From Candidatus Onthenecus intestinigallinarum (GTDB taxonomy: Bacteria; Bacillota; Clostridia; Christensenellales; Aristaeellaceae), in assembly GCA_018713325.1 (NCBI GenBank), contig DVFJ01000037.1:36414-100413 (forward strand): DNA of 64,000 nt, in the 5' to 3' direction. Of the stretch, positions 25,842 through 36,805 are shown one piece after another. The notes under the pieces are model-generated. The model ran no database searches. It had not been told where the DNA came from and saw only the letters and a program-made list of their open reading frames with translations. Both the position numbers and the translations under genes were made by a program. Within the stretch, counting starts at the first letter, position 1, and each line of letters begins with the position of its first letter.

Positions 25842-27125
25842 ATGAATAAAAGCCAAAAGGTCTACATCGCTTTCATATTTCTCGTTGGACTGTTGATTAC
25901 GGCCGTGGACGTCATGCCCTCGGTGCTGATCGTTCGCGAGGCGGGGCCGTCCAACGCCCTGCCACAGATGGTCATCATGCTGGTGCTGATGGCCGTCTTT
26001 CGCTCCATTCCGCTACAGTTATCCGAAGAGCACATCGTAGACGTCTCCTTCATCATCGTGCTTGCGGCCGTCTTGACGATGGAGGCGTCGGTCGTGCAGC
26101 TGCTCTACGCGCTGAGCACGCCGCTTATGTTTGCGCGCGAGGGCCGGACGCAAAAGCTGGGCCTGAGCCTGTTGCACCGGCCGGTTCAGCTGCTGTTCAA
26201 CACCTGTATCGTGCTGATCGCGCTCTCGTTTGCCAATGTGGTGTTCCTGCTCCTGGGCGGCAACAACGAGAGCTTCCGCATCCCGTATTCGATCCTGCCC
26301 AGCACGCTGTTCTCCGCGGTCGTCATGGTCGTCAACCTGCTGCTGCTGCTCGTGCTCTTTGCCCTGGGCGGCGAGGACGTCCGCGGCAACCTGCGCGAGA
26401 ACATCGTGGGCATTCTGCCCAACATCCTGGCGACGATGCCCGTCGGCATTCTGCTGGCCTATATGCTCAAACTGCCGGGCGGCGAATACCTGCTGGCAAT
26501 CTTCATGCTGCCGCTGCTGCTGGCGCGGTATTCGTTCAAACTCTATGTGGAGAGCAAGGAGCAATACATCAACATGATCGCGGCGCTCTCCAGCGCCATC
26601 GAAGTCAAGGACCCCTATACCGAGGGCCATTCGCGCCGCGTGAGCGAATACGCCGTGCGCATCGCGCAGGTGATGAACCTGCCGCACAAGCGCATCGCCG
26701 ACCTGCGCGTGGCCGCCCTGCTGCATGATATCGGCAAGATCGGCGTCAACGATCAGGTGCTCCACAAGCACGGACCGCTCGACGACGAAGAATGGAAGAT
26801 CGTACGCCAGCATCCGGTGATCGGCTATCGCATCATCAGCTCGCTCAACATCGCCGAGACGGCCAAGCAGGCGATCCTGCACCATCACGAGCGATTTGAC
26901 GGCAAGGGGTATCCCGACGGCAAGCCCCTGTCCGAGCTGCCGCTGGAGGTGGCCATCCTCTCCATCGCGGATGCGTTTGACGCGATGACGAGCGACCGGC
27001 CCTACCGCAAGGCGATGCCCAAGGCGCGCGCGCTGGACGTGCTGCGCGCGGAGGCGGGCAACCAGTTCCACAGCGAGGTCGTCGCCGCAATGGAAGAAGT
27101 GGCCCGCACGCTCGACCTGCCTTGA
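25842..27125 (+). CDS. Membrane HD-GYP domain protein (probable cyclic-di-GMP phosphodiesterase)
   Basis: 427 aa. The N-terminal ~230 residues hold six to seven hydrophobic helices with no recognised sensor family. From ~245 follows a complete HD-GYP domain: DPYTEGHSRRVSEYA, the metal HD pair in ALLHDIGKIG, HPVIGYRII, the HHERFDGKGYPDG signature and ADAFDAMTSDRPYRKAM. Such enzymes hydrolyse cyclic-di-GMP or related dinucleotides, here at the membrane. GGAGG lies seven bases upstream. The candidate RNA ends 48 bases before the start, so the RNA, if a switch, may control this gene. Confidence 0.92.
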   Translation: MNKSQKVYIAFIFLVGLLITAVDVMPSVLIVREAGPSNALPQMVIMLVLMAVFRSIPLQLSEEHIVDVSFIIVLAAVLTMEASVVQLLYALSTPLMFAREGRTQKLGLSLLHRPVQLLFNTCIVLIALSFANVVFLLLGGNNESFRIPYSILPSTLFSAVVMVVNLLLLLVLFALGGEDVRGNLRENIVGILPNILATMPVGILLAYMLKLPGGEYLLAIFMLPLLLARYSFKLYVESKEQYINMIAALSSAIEVKDPYTEGHSRRVSEYAVRIAQVMNLPHKRIADLRVAALLHDIGKIGVNDQVLHKHGPLDDEEWKIVRQHPVIGYRIISSLNIAETAKQAILHHHERFDGKGYPDGKPLSELPLEVAILSIADAFDAMTSDRPYRKAMPKARALDVLRAEAGNQFHSEVVAAMEEVARTLDLP

Positions 27126-27133
27126 TCCCTTCC

Positions 27134-27153
27134 GGCCCGCTTCGGCGGGCCTT
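27134..27153 (+). terminator. Hairpin after the HD-GYP gene
   Basis: GGCCCGC-TTCG-GCGGGCC, followed only by TTCTC. This is a stable tetraloop hairpin but a poor terminator, so readthrough into the next gene is likely. Confidence 0.5.
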
Positions 27154-27180
27154 CTCATCAGGAAGCGGAGGAATGCCATC

Positions 27181-27729
27181 GTGATGCTCATTCTGGCGGC
27201 CGTGCCGGTCGCGCTGTGCCTGCTGCTGGCGCGCCGCAGGGGCGGCGGCCTGCGCCGGATCGCCCACAGCGAGATCCAGGCGCTGGCGCTGCCCATCCTG
27301 GCCTTTTTGCTGGAGGCTGCCTTTCAGGCAGCCTCCCGGTATGTCAGGCTGCCGGACGGCGCGCTCGCCCTGCAGGTGCCGATCCAGTATGCGGCGCTGC
27401 TGCTGTTCGCCTGGCGCAACCGGCGCTTTGACCCCGGCGCATGGGCCGCTGGCGCGGGCGCGCTGTGCAACTTCGCCGTCATCGCGCTCAACGGGTTTTG
27501 CATGCCCGTGTCGTCCACATCGCAGGCGGCCGGAATGCTCGCGGCAGGGGAGATCTACGGCTACGCGCTGCGGGATGCGTCCACGCGCCTGGCGTGGCTT
27601 GGCGACGTCATCCCGCTGGCCGGCGGATTTGCCAGCGTTGGAGACCTGCTGCTCATTGCGGGCGCTGTGCGCCTGCTGTATGCGATGATGCTTCCGCGCA
27701 GAGAGGAGGACGCGCATGGGACGGCATGA
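27181..27729 (+). CDS. DUF5317-like membrane protein
   Basis: 182 aa from GTG, nine bases after GGAGG. Five or so hydrophobic segments. NFAVIALNGFCMPVS near residue 98 and LGDVIPLAGGFASVGDLLLIAGAVRL near 140 fit the DUF5317 pattern (N.G.MPV followed by GD...GG.ASVGD). Function unknown. The gene overlaps rsmA by 14 bases, so the two are translationally coupled. Confidence 0.8.
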   Translation: MMLILAAVPVALCLLLARRRGGGLRRIAHSEIQALALPILAFLLEAAFQAASRYVRLPDGALALQVPIQYAALLLFAWRNRRFDPGAWAAGAGALCNFAVIALNGFCMPVSSTSQAAGMLAAGEIYGYALRDASTRLAWLGDVIPLAGGFASVGDLLLIAGAVRLLYAMMLPRREEDAHGTA

Positions 27730-28567
27730 AGAGGCGATCGAAAGACACGGATTTCGCTTCAAGCACAGCCTGGGACAGAACTTCATCTTTGATGAGGCGC
27801 TGCTGGACCGCCTGGCGGAGGCTGCCGGCGTGACGGCGCAGGACGACGTGCTGGAGATCGGCCCCGGCAGCGGCACGCTGACCGCCCGTCTGGCGGCGCG
27901 CGCGCACCGGGTGCTGGCGCTGGAGCTCGACCGCGCGCTGATACCCGTGCTGCAAGACGCGCTGGCCGGCCGCGGCAATGTGACGCTCGTGCAGGGCGAC
28001 GCGACCCGGGCGGACCTGTGTGGGCTGGCGGCGCAGGCCTTTGGCGAGGGGCGGCCGTTTCTCGTTGTGGCCAACCTGCCCTATTATGTGACCACGCCGG
28101 TGCTTACGCGCCTGTTGACCGAGAGGCTGCCCGTGGCGCGCATCGCCGTCATGGTGCAGCGCGAGGTCGGCGAGAAGCTGACGGCGCAGCCGGGAGATGC
28201 GGCCTACTGCCTGCTGTCGGCGCTGTGCGCCTGGCATGCTAAGGCGCGCGAGGCGCTCGCGGTACCCGCTGCATATTTTATACCGCGGCCGAAGGTGGAC
28301 TCCTCCTTTATGGTGCTGGACATGCGTGAACAGCCGCCCGTGCCGGAGGCTGACGCCGGCCTGACGATGCGTGTGGCGCGCGCGGCGTTTGCGATGCGGC
28401 GCAAGACGATGCTGAACAACCTGCAGCCCGCCTTCGGCCTGACGCGCGAGCAGGCCCAGGCCTGTCTGGAGGCCGCCGGCATCGAGCCCGCGGCGCGCGG
28501 CGAGACGCTCTCCGTGCAGGCGTTTGCCGACATCGCGCAGGCGCTGGCGCAAATCAAGAAAATCTAA
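27716..28567 (+). CDS. rsmA: 16S rRNA dimethyladenosine transferase RsmA (KsgA)
   Basis: 283 aa. It methylates the two adjacent adenines near the 3' end of 16S rRNA using S-adenosylmethionine; loss gives kasugamycin resistance. Visible: KHSLGQNFIFDEALL near 17, the SAM motif VLEIGPGSGTLTARL near 45, the catalytic NLPYYVTTPVL near 117, and FIPRPKVDSSFM near 190. GAGAGGAGGA precedes the ATG, which lies inside the 3' end of the upstream gene. Confidence 0.97.
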   Translation: MGRHEEAIERHGFRFKHSLGQNFIFDEALLDRLAEAAGVTAQDDVLEIGPGSGTLTARLAARAHRVLALELDRALIPVLQDALAGRGNVTLVQGDATRADLCGLAAQAFGEGRPFLVVANLPYYVTTPVLTRLLTERLPVARIAVMVQREVGEKLTAQPGDAAYCLLSALCAWHAKAREALAVPAAYFIPRPKVDSSFMVLDMREQPPVPEADAGLTMRVARAAFAMRRKTMLNNLQPAFGLTREQAQACLEAAGIEPAARGETLSVQAFADIAQALAQIKKI

Positions 28568-28738
28568 AAATTTTTTTGATTTCTTTTCGAGTCCGGGAGG
28601 AAAAACAGGTTTTTCGTCGAAAATATAACAATGAGGGTAAGGATTGGATTTTCTATCAGATCCGGCTTGCCCATGTTGCAATCTTCCTGTCCGCGCTGCG
28701 GTGCGGATGTGACAAAAACGCATGGAGGGACATCAGAA

Positions 28739-30316
<1,578 letters not shown>

Positions 30317-30334
30317 TTTCATCCACCGCGCACG

Positions 30335-30376
30335 GCGCGCGGGGTTCCCTTCGGGGCGCCCCGCGCGCTCTTTTTT
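30335..30376 (+). terminator. Terminator after pckA
   Basis: GCGCGCGGGG pairs with CCCCGCGCGC around a 14-base loop, followed by TC and TTTTTT. Confidence 0.92.
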
Positions 30377-30433
30377 GGAGACTGGGATAGACCTACGCTT
30401 TGTGGATTCTGCTACGGACTATGCGGCGGACTG

Positions 30434-30462
30434 TGGGCATCTGCGCACGGATATGGTATAAT
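30434..30462 (+). promoter_or_regulatory. Promoter of the GH127 gene
   Basis: TGGGCA, 17 bases, perfect TATAAT with TGG before it (extended -10); the start codon is 37 bases downstream. Confidence 0.65.
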
Positions 30463-30498
30463 CGCGCCAGAAAATCCACCCTTAAAGGAGGCATTGGC

Positions 30499-32823
30499 AT
30501 GGACAACCGAACCCCGCTGCACGTCGCGGGCGCGGAGGCCGTGCGCCCGCTGGCCGGCACGGACATCGAGCGCAAGATGCGCCGCAACGCGCAATGGCTG
30601 CTCTCGCTCAACCCGGACCGCATTGTCGCCTGCATCCGTATCCCATGCGGTGTGGATACCCGCGGCGTTCAGCCCTACGGCGGCTGGCCGAGCTACCACT
30701 ACTACTACGTGCGGGCGCTGTGCAACCTGCATCGCGCCTTTGCCGGGCTGGACGATTCGATCGCCGCGGCGGCGCGAGAACGCGCGCTGTACACGGTCGA
30801 AGCGATGCTCGAATGCCAGCGGGCGACCGCGAAGACCTGCCCCGAAGGCATGCTCACCCCGGAGGACGACGCGCTGCTCGTCGGGCGCATGCGCTTGGAG
30901 ACGGACAGCGTCTACTCGCATACGCACATCAAGGCGGTCATGTACGACATCCACAAGGACATGGTGGCGCTGCTGCTCGCCTACCGCCAGTTTGGCATGG
31001 AGGAGGCGCTGGAGGGCGCCAAGCGCATGGCCGGGCGTGTGCGGACCGTGATGGAGCCGCTGACGCAGGAGGAGCGGGAGCGCACGACGAACAGCCGCCG
31101 CGTGGAGCCGTTCTTCTCTGAGGCGGGCGGCATCATGGATGCGTTCCTCATGCTCTACGAGCACACGCACGATCCCAGGGACCTGGAGACGGCGGGCTAT
31201 TTCCGGCGCAGCTGGTTCGACGACATGTTCCTCCGGGACGACGACCGCCTCGCCTACGGCATGGAGCACGCCAACTCCGAAAGCCCCTATGTGGAGGCGC
31301 TGGTCGATCAGTATCGCATCACCGGCGAGCAGGCGGCGCTGGACGCGGCCCGCGGCTTCATGCGCGCCAACCGGGAAGGGCATGAACTGCCCACGGGCAG
31401 CGTCTCGGGGCGCAGCGCATTCCCCGACTATCAGTCGGAGCTGTACAACTATCCCAAGCGCGTCTACTTCCACATCATGGACACGAAGTCGCGCCACAAC
31501 GTCGAGGGCGGCGAGAGCTGCTGCGCGCACAACCTCAACCGCGTCGAGCGCAAGCTGCTGGAGATCTCGCCGGACGCCGTGGCCGCGGACGCGTGGGAGC
31601 GCCGGTTCGTGAACGCCGTGCTCGCGCAGCAGAACCCCGATACGGGCATGTTCATCTACAACCTCAACCTGAAGAACAGCGCCTACAAGAAGTGGGGGAC
31701 GCCGGAGGATTCGTTCTGGTGCTGCTATGGCACGGGCGCGGAGACGTACGCATCCCTGACGGAGGGCGCGTTCCTCGAAGATGCGGCGCACGCCTACGCC
31801 TGCCTGTACATGCCCTGCGCCTACACGCACGGGCCGACGGGCATGCGCATCGTGGAGCGCACGGAATACCCCAATGACGGGCGGATTGCCTTTGAGTTCC
31901 TGGACGGGGGCGAGCTGACGCTCTGCCTGCGCCTGCCGCACTGGCTGCAGGGCCCCGCGCGCATTACGCTGCCGGACGGCACATGCGAGGAGCGCGAGGA
32001 GCACGGCTTTGTGCAGCTGACGCGGACGTGGCATGCGGGCGACGTGGTGCGCCTGGAGCTGCCCTTTGCGCTGGCGGCGGAGCGCATGCCGGACCGCCTG
32101 GAGTACGTCAGCGTCACCTACGGCCCGAACCTGCTGGTGGCCTGCGCGCCGCAGGATGCGCTGTTCGTGGGCAACCAGGCGGAACTGCTCGCATCGCTTG
32201 CGCCCAACGGCGAGCCGTGCACGTTCTGCGTCGAGCTGCAGGGCGCGGGCGCGGGCCACCGCGTGCTCAGGCCCATCCGCCTGGTCAAGGACGAGACCTA
32301 CTGCGGCTACATCCGCCTGAGCGAGCCGCCGCGGCGGGAGATTGCCGATGCGCTGGCATTCGGCTGCGCGGACAGCCGCGAGGCGCATAACCTCCACGGC
32401 GTGCGCATGCAGCTGGGCGCGCATGACGGGCATACGACGTTGCAGACGACGCTGACATTCTGCTCGGAGCGGGGCGAGATCGAGTTTGAGCTCGCGTCGC
32501 ACCCCGGGCGGGAGATGCTGCTGCGGCTGTATCTGGATGGCTCGACGAAGATGTACATCCATCCGTTTTCCGGGCATGCGGTCAATCCGCTGTTCGATCT
32601 GCAGGTCTTTGCGCAGGGCGAATGGCACACGTTCGGCACCAAGTCCATGGAGGCGGACTTTGAGGGCGAGATCTATTACGAGGACTTCGTCGTACCGGTC
32701 AAGTGGACCGGCGACGCGGACAGGCTGCGCCTGCGCCTGAGCGCCCGCAATTTCCACGAGATCCCGGGCGTCGTCGAAGGACTGATCGACCGCCTGGAGC
32801 TGTACAGCGTTGCAGACGCGTAA
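30499..32823 (+). CDS. Glycoside hydrolase family 127-like protein (beta-L-arabinofuranosidase type)
   Basis: 774 aa from MDNRTPLHV, seven bases after AAAGGAGG. The N-terminal (alpha/alpha)6-barrel has YGGWPSYHYYYV near 54 and the Zn/catalytic residues of GH127: GGESCCAHNLNRVE (Glu339, Cys341) and SFWCCYGTG (Cys408, Cys409, one being the thiolate nucleophile in known members). C-terminal beta-sandwich domains follow. There is no signal peptide, so the enzyme would act on imported arabino-oligosaccharides. No arabinose genes or sugar transporter are adjacent. Substrate specificity is inferred from family only. Confidence 0.88.
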   Translation: MDNRTPLHVAGAEAVRPLAGTDIERKMRRNAQWLLSLNPDRIVACIRIPCGVDTRGVQPYGGWPSYHYYYVRALCNLHRAFAGLDDSIAAAARERALYTVEAMLECQRATAKTCPEGMLTPEDDALLVGRMRLETDSVYSHTHIKAVMYDIHKDMVALLLAYRQFGMEEALEGAKRMAGRVRTVMEPLTQEERERTTNSRRVEPFFSEAGGIMDAFLMLYEHTHDPRDLETAGYFRRSWFDDMFLRDDDRLAYGMEHANSESPYVEALVDQYRITGEQAALDAARGFMRANREGHELPTGSVSGRSAFPDYQSELYNYPKRVYFHIMDTKSRHNVEGGESCCAHNLNRVERKLLEISPDAVAADAWERRFVNAVLAQQNPDTGMFIYNLNLKNSAYKKWGTPEDSFWCCYGTGAETYASLTEGAFLEDAAHAYACLYMPCAYTHGPTGMRIVERTEYPNDGRIAFEFLDGGELTLCLRLPHWLQGPARITLPDGTCEEREEHGFVQLTRTWHAGDVVRLELPFALAAERMPDRLEYVSVTYGPNLLVACAPQDALFVGNQAELLASLAPNGEPCTFCVELQGAGAGHRVLRPIRLVKDETYCGYIRLSEPPRREIADALAFGCADSREAHNLHGVRMQLGAHDGHTTLQTTLTFCSERGEIEFELASHPGREMLLRLYLDGSTKMYIHPFSGHAVNPLFDLQVFAQGEWHTFGTKSMEADFEGEIYYEDFVVPVKWTGDADRLRLRLSARNFHEIPGVVEGLIDRLELYSVADA

Positions 32824-32828
32824 AGAAG

Positions 32829-32857
32829 CGGCCCGCCGGATTTCCGGCGGGCCGTTT
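32829..32857 (+). terminator. Hairpin after the GH127 gene
   Basis: CGGCCCGCCGG and CCGGCGGGCCG form a strong stem; only GTTT follows, so termination may be partial. Confidence 0.6.
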
Positions 32858-32862
32858 GCCCT

Positions 32863-32890
32863 TTGCAGCTTGCGCGATCTATGCTATACT
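32863..32890 (+). promoter_or_regulatory. Promoter of the first MATE gene
   Basis: TTGCAG, 16 bases, TATACT preceded by TGC (extended -10). Confidence 0.6.
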
Positions 32891-32923
32891 GTATGAAATG
32901 ACAGCGCGCACGGGAGGGCTTGT

Positions 32924-34297
32924 ATGCTCGCGGATGTACGGAAGAACCGGGACTTTTACCTATATGCGACGGCGATCATGCTGCCGGTCATCGCCCAGCA
33001 GCTGATCTCCGCGCTCTTCAACTTTGCGGACAACTTCATGGTGGGATTGCTGGGCGCGGCTTCTCTGGCCGGCGTATCGGTGGCCAACAAGCCCTACACG
33101 GTCTTTCTGTGCCTGCTCTTCGGCTTCACGGGCGCGGGGGGCATCCTCATCGCGCAGTACTACGGGGCGCGTGAACGGCGCACGATGCAGCAGCTGTTCG
33201 GCCTGCAGGTGATGGGCGGGCTGGCGATTGGCGTGATCTTCTTCCTGGCGCTGCACTTCTTCCCGCGCCAGATCATGGGCGCGTTCGTCACCGACCCGCA
33301 GACGATGCGCGCCGGGCTGGACTACCTGTCCGTCATCAAGTGGAGCTATATCCCCACGGGCGTGTCGCTGGCGTGCATGCACGCGCTGCGCGCGCTGGGC
33401 CGCAACCGCATGCCCATGATCGCGGGCTTTGTGACGATGCTGGTGAACATCGCGCTCAACAGCCTGCTGATCTTCGGCCTGCTCGGATTTCCGCGCCTGG
33501 AGGAGCGCGGCGCGGCGCTGGCCACGCTGATCGCCCGGCTGGTGGAGATGGGCTTTTACCTGTACGTGCTCCAGCGCCAGAAGACGCCCTTCACGCGGGA
33601 CGTCGGCAGCTTCCGCCACCTGCCGCGGCGCGTGCTGGGCACGTTTGTGCGCAAGGGCGTGCCGCTGACGGCGAACGAAGTGCTCTGGACGGGCGGACAG
33701 ATGATCTTCTTCTGGACGTATGCGCACGTGCAGGAATACGCGCTGCCTGCGATCTCGCTGCTGGATCAGACGACGACGCTGATCTACGTGCTGACGGCAG
33801 GCATGTCCTCGGCGGCGTCGGCGATCATCGGGCAGACGCTGGGGGCCGGGGATATCGCACGGGCCAAGGAACAGGCCCGCCGCCTGCTGCGCCTGGCGTC
33901 GATGCTGGGGGCGGCGTGCCTGGTGCTGGGCTGCGCGCTGGCGTTCGTCGTGCCCGCGGCCTATGGCACGCTGAACGCCGACCTGCGCGAGATGGCCACG
34001 CAGATGATCCTCGTGCAGGCCGTGCTGGTGATTGCCAATGCGCTCTATATGACGACGTTTTCCGTCCTGCGCGCGGGTGGCGACACGCGCTCGGCGGTCA
34101 TGCTGGATTCGGGGTATATGTGGGTTGTGGTCGTGCCGGCGGCGCTGCTTTGCGCGTTCGTGCTGCCCGCAGTGGGCAGGCCGGACGTGCGCATCGCGTT
34201 TGTCGTCGTGCAGGTGCTGATGAACGCCAAGATCTTCTGGGCGCTGGCTGTGCTGCGCCTGGGGCGCTGGGCCAACAACATGACGCGAAAGAACTAA
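32924..34297 (+). CDS. MATE-family efflux transporter (first copy)
   Basis: 457 aa, twelve predicted helices in two six-helix halves. MATE landmarks: LPVIAQQLISALFNFADNFMVG at the N terminus, SLAGVSVANKP, and the repeat GVPLTANEVLWTGGQMIFFW near 245 beginning the second half. It extrudes organic cations using Na+ or H+. GGGAGG lies six bases upstream. Monocistronic. A second, distinct MATE gene is at 59.5 kb. Substrate unknown. Confidence 0.93.
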   Translation: MLADVRKNRDFYLYATAIMLPVIAQQLISALFNFADNFMVGLLGAASLAGVSVANKPYTVFLCLLFGFTGAGGILIAQYYGARERRTMQQLFGLQVMGGLAIGVIFFLALHFFPRQIMGAFVTDPQTMRAGLDYLSVIKWSYIPTGVSLACMHALRALGRNRMPMIAGFVTMLVNIALNSLLIFGLLGFPRLEERGAALATLIARLVEMGFYLYVLQRQKTPFTRDVGSFRHLPRRVLGTFVRKGVPLTANEVLWTGGQMIFFWTYAHVQEYALPAISLLDQTTTLIYVLTAGMSSAASAIIGQTLGAGDIARAKEQARRLLRLASMLGAACLVLGCALAFVVPAAYGTLNADLREMATQMILVQAVLVIANALYMTTFSVLRAGGDTRSAVMLDSGYMWVVVVPAALLCAFVLPAVGRPDVRIAFVVVQVLMNAKIFWALAVLRLGRWANNMTRKN

Positions 34298-34310
34298 GCG
34301 GCACACGCAG

Positions 34311-34348
34311 AAAAACGGGCGCGCCTCCGAAGAGTGGAGGCGCGCCCG
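34311..34348 (-). terminator. Terminator of the MoxR/DUF58/transglutaminase operon
   Basis: CGGGCGCGCCTCC and GGAGGCGCGCCCG form a 13-bp perfect stem; on the minus strand five T follow. The MATE gene converges on it. Confidence 0.88.
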
Positions 34349-34354
34349 CGTGCG

Positions 34355-36805
34355 TCAGAGGGATTTCAGGCTGCCCAGGCCGCGCAATGCGCGGCGGACG
34401 ATCATGCGCGCCCGCTGGCGCAGCGTCAGGCGCGCTTCGAGCGCACGGTAGCAGCGTTCGGCGCGGCGCAGCCAGTCCGGCGATGCGGCGCGTCCGCCGT
34501 ATTGCACCAGACACAGCGCGCGCACGAAGGGCGTCAGGCGCACGCCCCGGCCCAGCGCGGCCTCGGCGCGCCGGGCAAAGGCGAGCGGCGACTCTCCGGG
34601 AAGGCGGACAAGGCCTGCGGCGTACAGCGCCGATTCCGCGCCGCGGTACCAGCACAGCAGGCGCGCCTCGTCGCTGCGCTGCCGCGCGGCGGTGCGGGCA
34701 GGCTGCGTCCACAGCACGCGCGCCGCGAAGGCGGCGACCAGCAAAAGCAATCCCAGCAGCCACGGCCAGCGCGGCGGACGGTCGGCGGGGGGATCGTCCG
34801 GCGGGGGCGTCGGCGACGGCTCCGGCGAGGGCGTCGCGTCCGGGGGCAGGCTCGGCTCAGGCGTCGGTTCGGAGGACGGATCGGGCGTCGGGCTTGCGAT
34901 CGGATCGTCCGGGGAATCCTCCGGATCAGGCGTGGGTGTGGGCGTGGGGGCGGAGGCATCCGGCGTGGGCGATGCGCCGCCCTGCCCGGCAGGCCCCTCG
35001 TCCTCGCTCTGTGAATCGCCGTCCCGCGTTTCACCGTCAGGCTCCGGCGTGGGCGTGGGCGCATCCGGGGCCGGGGAGGACTGCGGTTCGTCGGGGCCGC
35101 CCGCATCCGGTGCGTCCGGCGCGTCGGAGCCCTGCGCGGGCGTCGGATCGAACGTCAGCCAGCCGAAGCCCTCAAAACAGACCTCGACCCAGGCGTGCGC
35201 GTCCTGCTGGGAGACGTGCGCGATGCCGCTGTCGCCTGGGCGCGCGACATAGCCCTCCACATAGCGCGCCGGCAGGCCTGCGATGCGGCACATGACCGCC
35301 ATTGCCGACGCAAACGACGTGCAGTACCCCTGCCGCTCGTCGAGCAGGAACCAGGAGACGAAGTCCCGGCCTGCCGTGGGAACCGACTGGTCGAGCGTAT
35401 AGGGATAGTCCTGACGCAGAAAGTCCGCAATGCGCTGCGCGCGCTCATAGGGGGTGGCGGCATCCTGCACCAGGTAGGACACGATGCGCACGACCTCGTC
35501 CTCGACGGTCTCGGGATAGGCGGCGTACGTCTCGCAGATGGCGGCCCAGTCCGAGGCGCCCGCCGAGCCGTCGCGCGACCGCGCGCGGCTCTGGGCCTGC
35601 AAAAGGAGCTGGTCGATGCCGGGGTCGTCCGCGGAGGGCAGGGGCGCCGTGACGGTATATGCGTCGCCCGCCTGCGTGTCACGCGTGATGAAGACCTCGG
35701 AGCTGGAGCCAAAGTAGGGCACGAAGCCCTCTGCGGAGGAGATGTTTGTCAAACGCTGGGGGACGAAGAGTGTTGAGGTGCCGTCCGCGAGCAGTTCGAC
35801 GGTGACGGTGCGCTCATCAAACGCCGCATCGCCCGTGCGCAGATCCTGCGCCGGAAGGCTTGCGTCGAACAGCCCGTCGCGCAGCGTGCGGTAGCGCGGG
35901 TCGATGAACAGATAGCGGCGGCCTGCGACCGTGTCGCGCCAGGCCGTGCCGGTGTATTCGTTCTTGACGACGCCGCGCAGATAGACCGTCTCGCTGGTCT
36001 GTACGCGCAGCACGAGGTCATCCGTCGGGCTGGCAGGACCGCCCAGCTGGTCCGCGCCCAGGGGCTGATAGCCGCTGAGCAGCAGGGAAAAGACGGTGCG
36101 GGGCTCGGTGAAGAAGAAGTAGTCGTACACGACGCTGCGCACGCGCTCGGCAAAGTCGGACATGGCGCTGGAGACGGGCGCGGCGGCGGGCATCAGCAAT
36201 GCGGCCAGCAGCGCCGCGGTCAAGGCCGTGGGCAGCGCGCGCAGGATGGTCGCGCCGTGCTCGCCCGCGCGCGCATAGAGCAGCACGAGCGCGGCCAGCG
36301 CAGGCAGGCACAGCAGCACGTCCCCGCGCGCGCCGTAAAACCAGGCGGCCAGCAGCACGAACGCGGCCAGCGCCAGCGCGGGGTAGAAGCCGCCGCTGGC
36401 GTGAGAGAGCACGAATGCCAGCAGCACGAACAGCAGTGCCAGCAGGGGATAGAGCGTCCCTGCATACAGGCGCAGCGCCAGCGGCGCGCCCTGCGCGGCC
36501 AGCGCCAATGCCTGTGCCAGGCCGGGAAGCTGGGCAGGCAGGCGCAGCGCGTAGGGCAGAAGCGAGAGCAGCGCGCCCGCCGCGCCGAGCAAGGCCGTCA
36601 GCGGCGACAGGGCAAACAGGGCCAGCAACAGCGAAAAGCCCGCGCACGCCAGCAGCATGTCGGCCGTGCCGACGGGCAGCGCCAGCGCGCTGCACAGCGG
36701 CAGCAGCAGGCCCGCGGCGTAGAGAAACGCGGTCAGCGCGCTCTCCAGCACGCGCGGCAGGCGGGCGCGCATCGCGCGCAGGGGAGAGGGACGATTTCGG
36801 CTCAT
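34355..36805 (-). CDS. Transglutaminase-domain membrane protein (TgpA/DUF3488 type)
   Basis: 816 aa. Six to seven hydrophobic helices (20-215), then an extracellular region with a papain-like transglutaminase core near 470-555: catalytic Cys in GYCTSFASAMAVMCRIAGLPARYVEGY, His in DAHAWVEVCFEGFGW, Asp in TFDPTP. A ~115-residue Pro/Thr/Ser/Asp/Glu-rich linker follows, then a last helix (LLGLLLLVAAFAARVLW) and a ~110-residue cytoplasmic tail. The role is presumed to be cell-surface protein or peptide processing. The ATG overlaps the DUF58 stop by four bases. Last gene of a three-gene operon. Confidence 0.93.
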   Translation of the reverse strand: MSRNRPSPLRAMRARLPRVLESALTAFLYAAGLLLPLCSALALPVGTADMLLACAGFSLLLALFALSPLTALLGAAGALLSLLPYALRLPAQLPGLAQALALAAQGAPLALRLYAGTLYPLLALLFVLLAFVLSHASGGFYPALALAAFVLLAAWFYGARGDVLLCLPALAALVLLYARAGEHGATILRALPTALTAALLAALLMPAAAPVSSAMSDFAERVRSVVYDYFFFTEPRTVFSLLLSGYQPLGADQLGGPASPTDDLVLRVQTSETVYLRGVVKNEYTGTAWRDTVAGRRYLFIDPRYRTLRDGLFDASLPAQDLRTGDAAFDERTVTVELLADGTSTLFVPQRLTNISSAEGFVPYFGSSSEVFITRDTQAGDAYTVTAPLPSADDPGIDQLLLQAQSRARSRDGSAGASDWAAICETYAAYPETVEDEVVRIVSYLVQDAATPYERAQRIADFLRQDYPYTLDQSVPTAGRDFVSWFLLDERQGYCTSFASAMAVMCRIAGLPARYVEGYVARPGDSGIAHVSQQDAHAWVEVCFEGFGWLTFDPTPAQGSDAPDAPDAGGPDEPQSSPAPDAPTPTPEPDGETRDGDSQSEDEGPAGQGGASPTPDASAPTPTPTPDPEDSPDDPIASPTPDPSSEPTPEPSLPPDATPSPEPSPTPPPDDPPADRPPRWPWLLGLLLLVAAFAARVLWTQPARTAARQRSDEARLLCWYRGAESALYAAGLVRLPGESPLAFARRAEAALGRGVRLTPFVRALCLVQYGGRAASPDWLRRAERCYRALEARLTLRQRARMIVRRALRGLGSLKSL

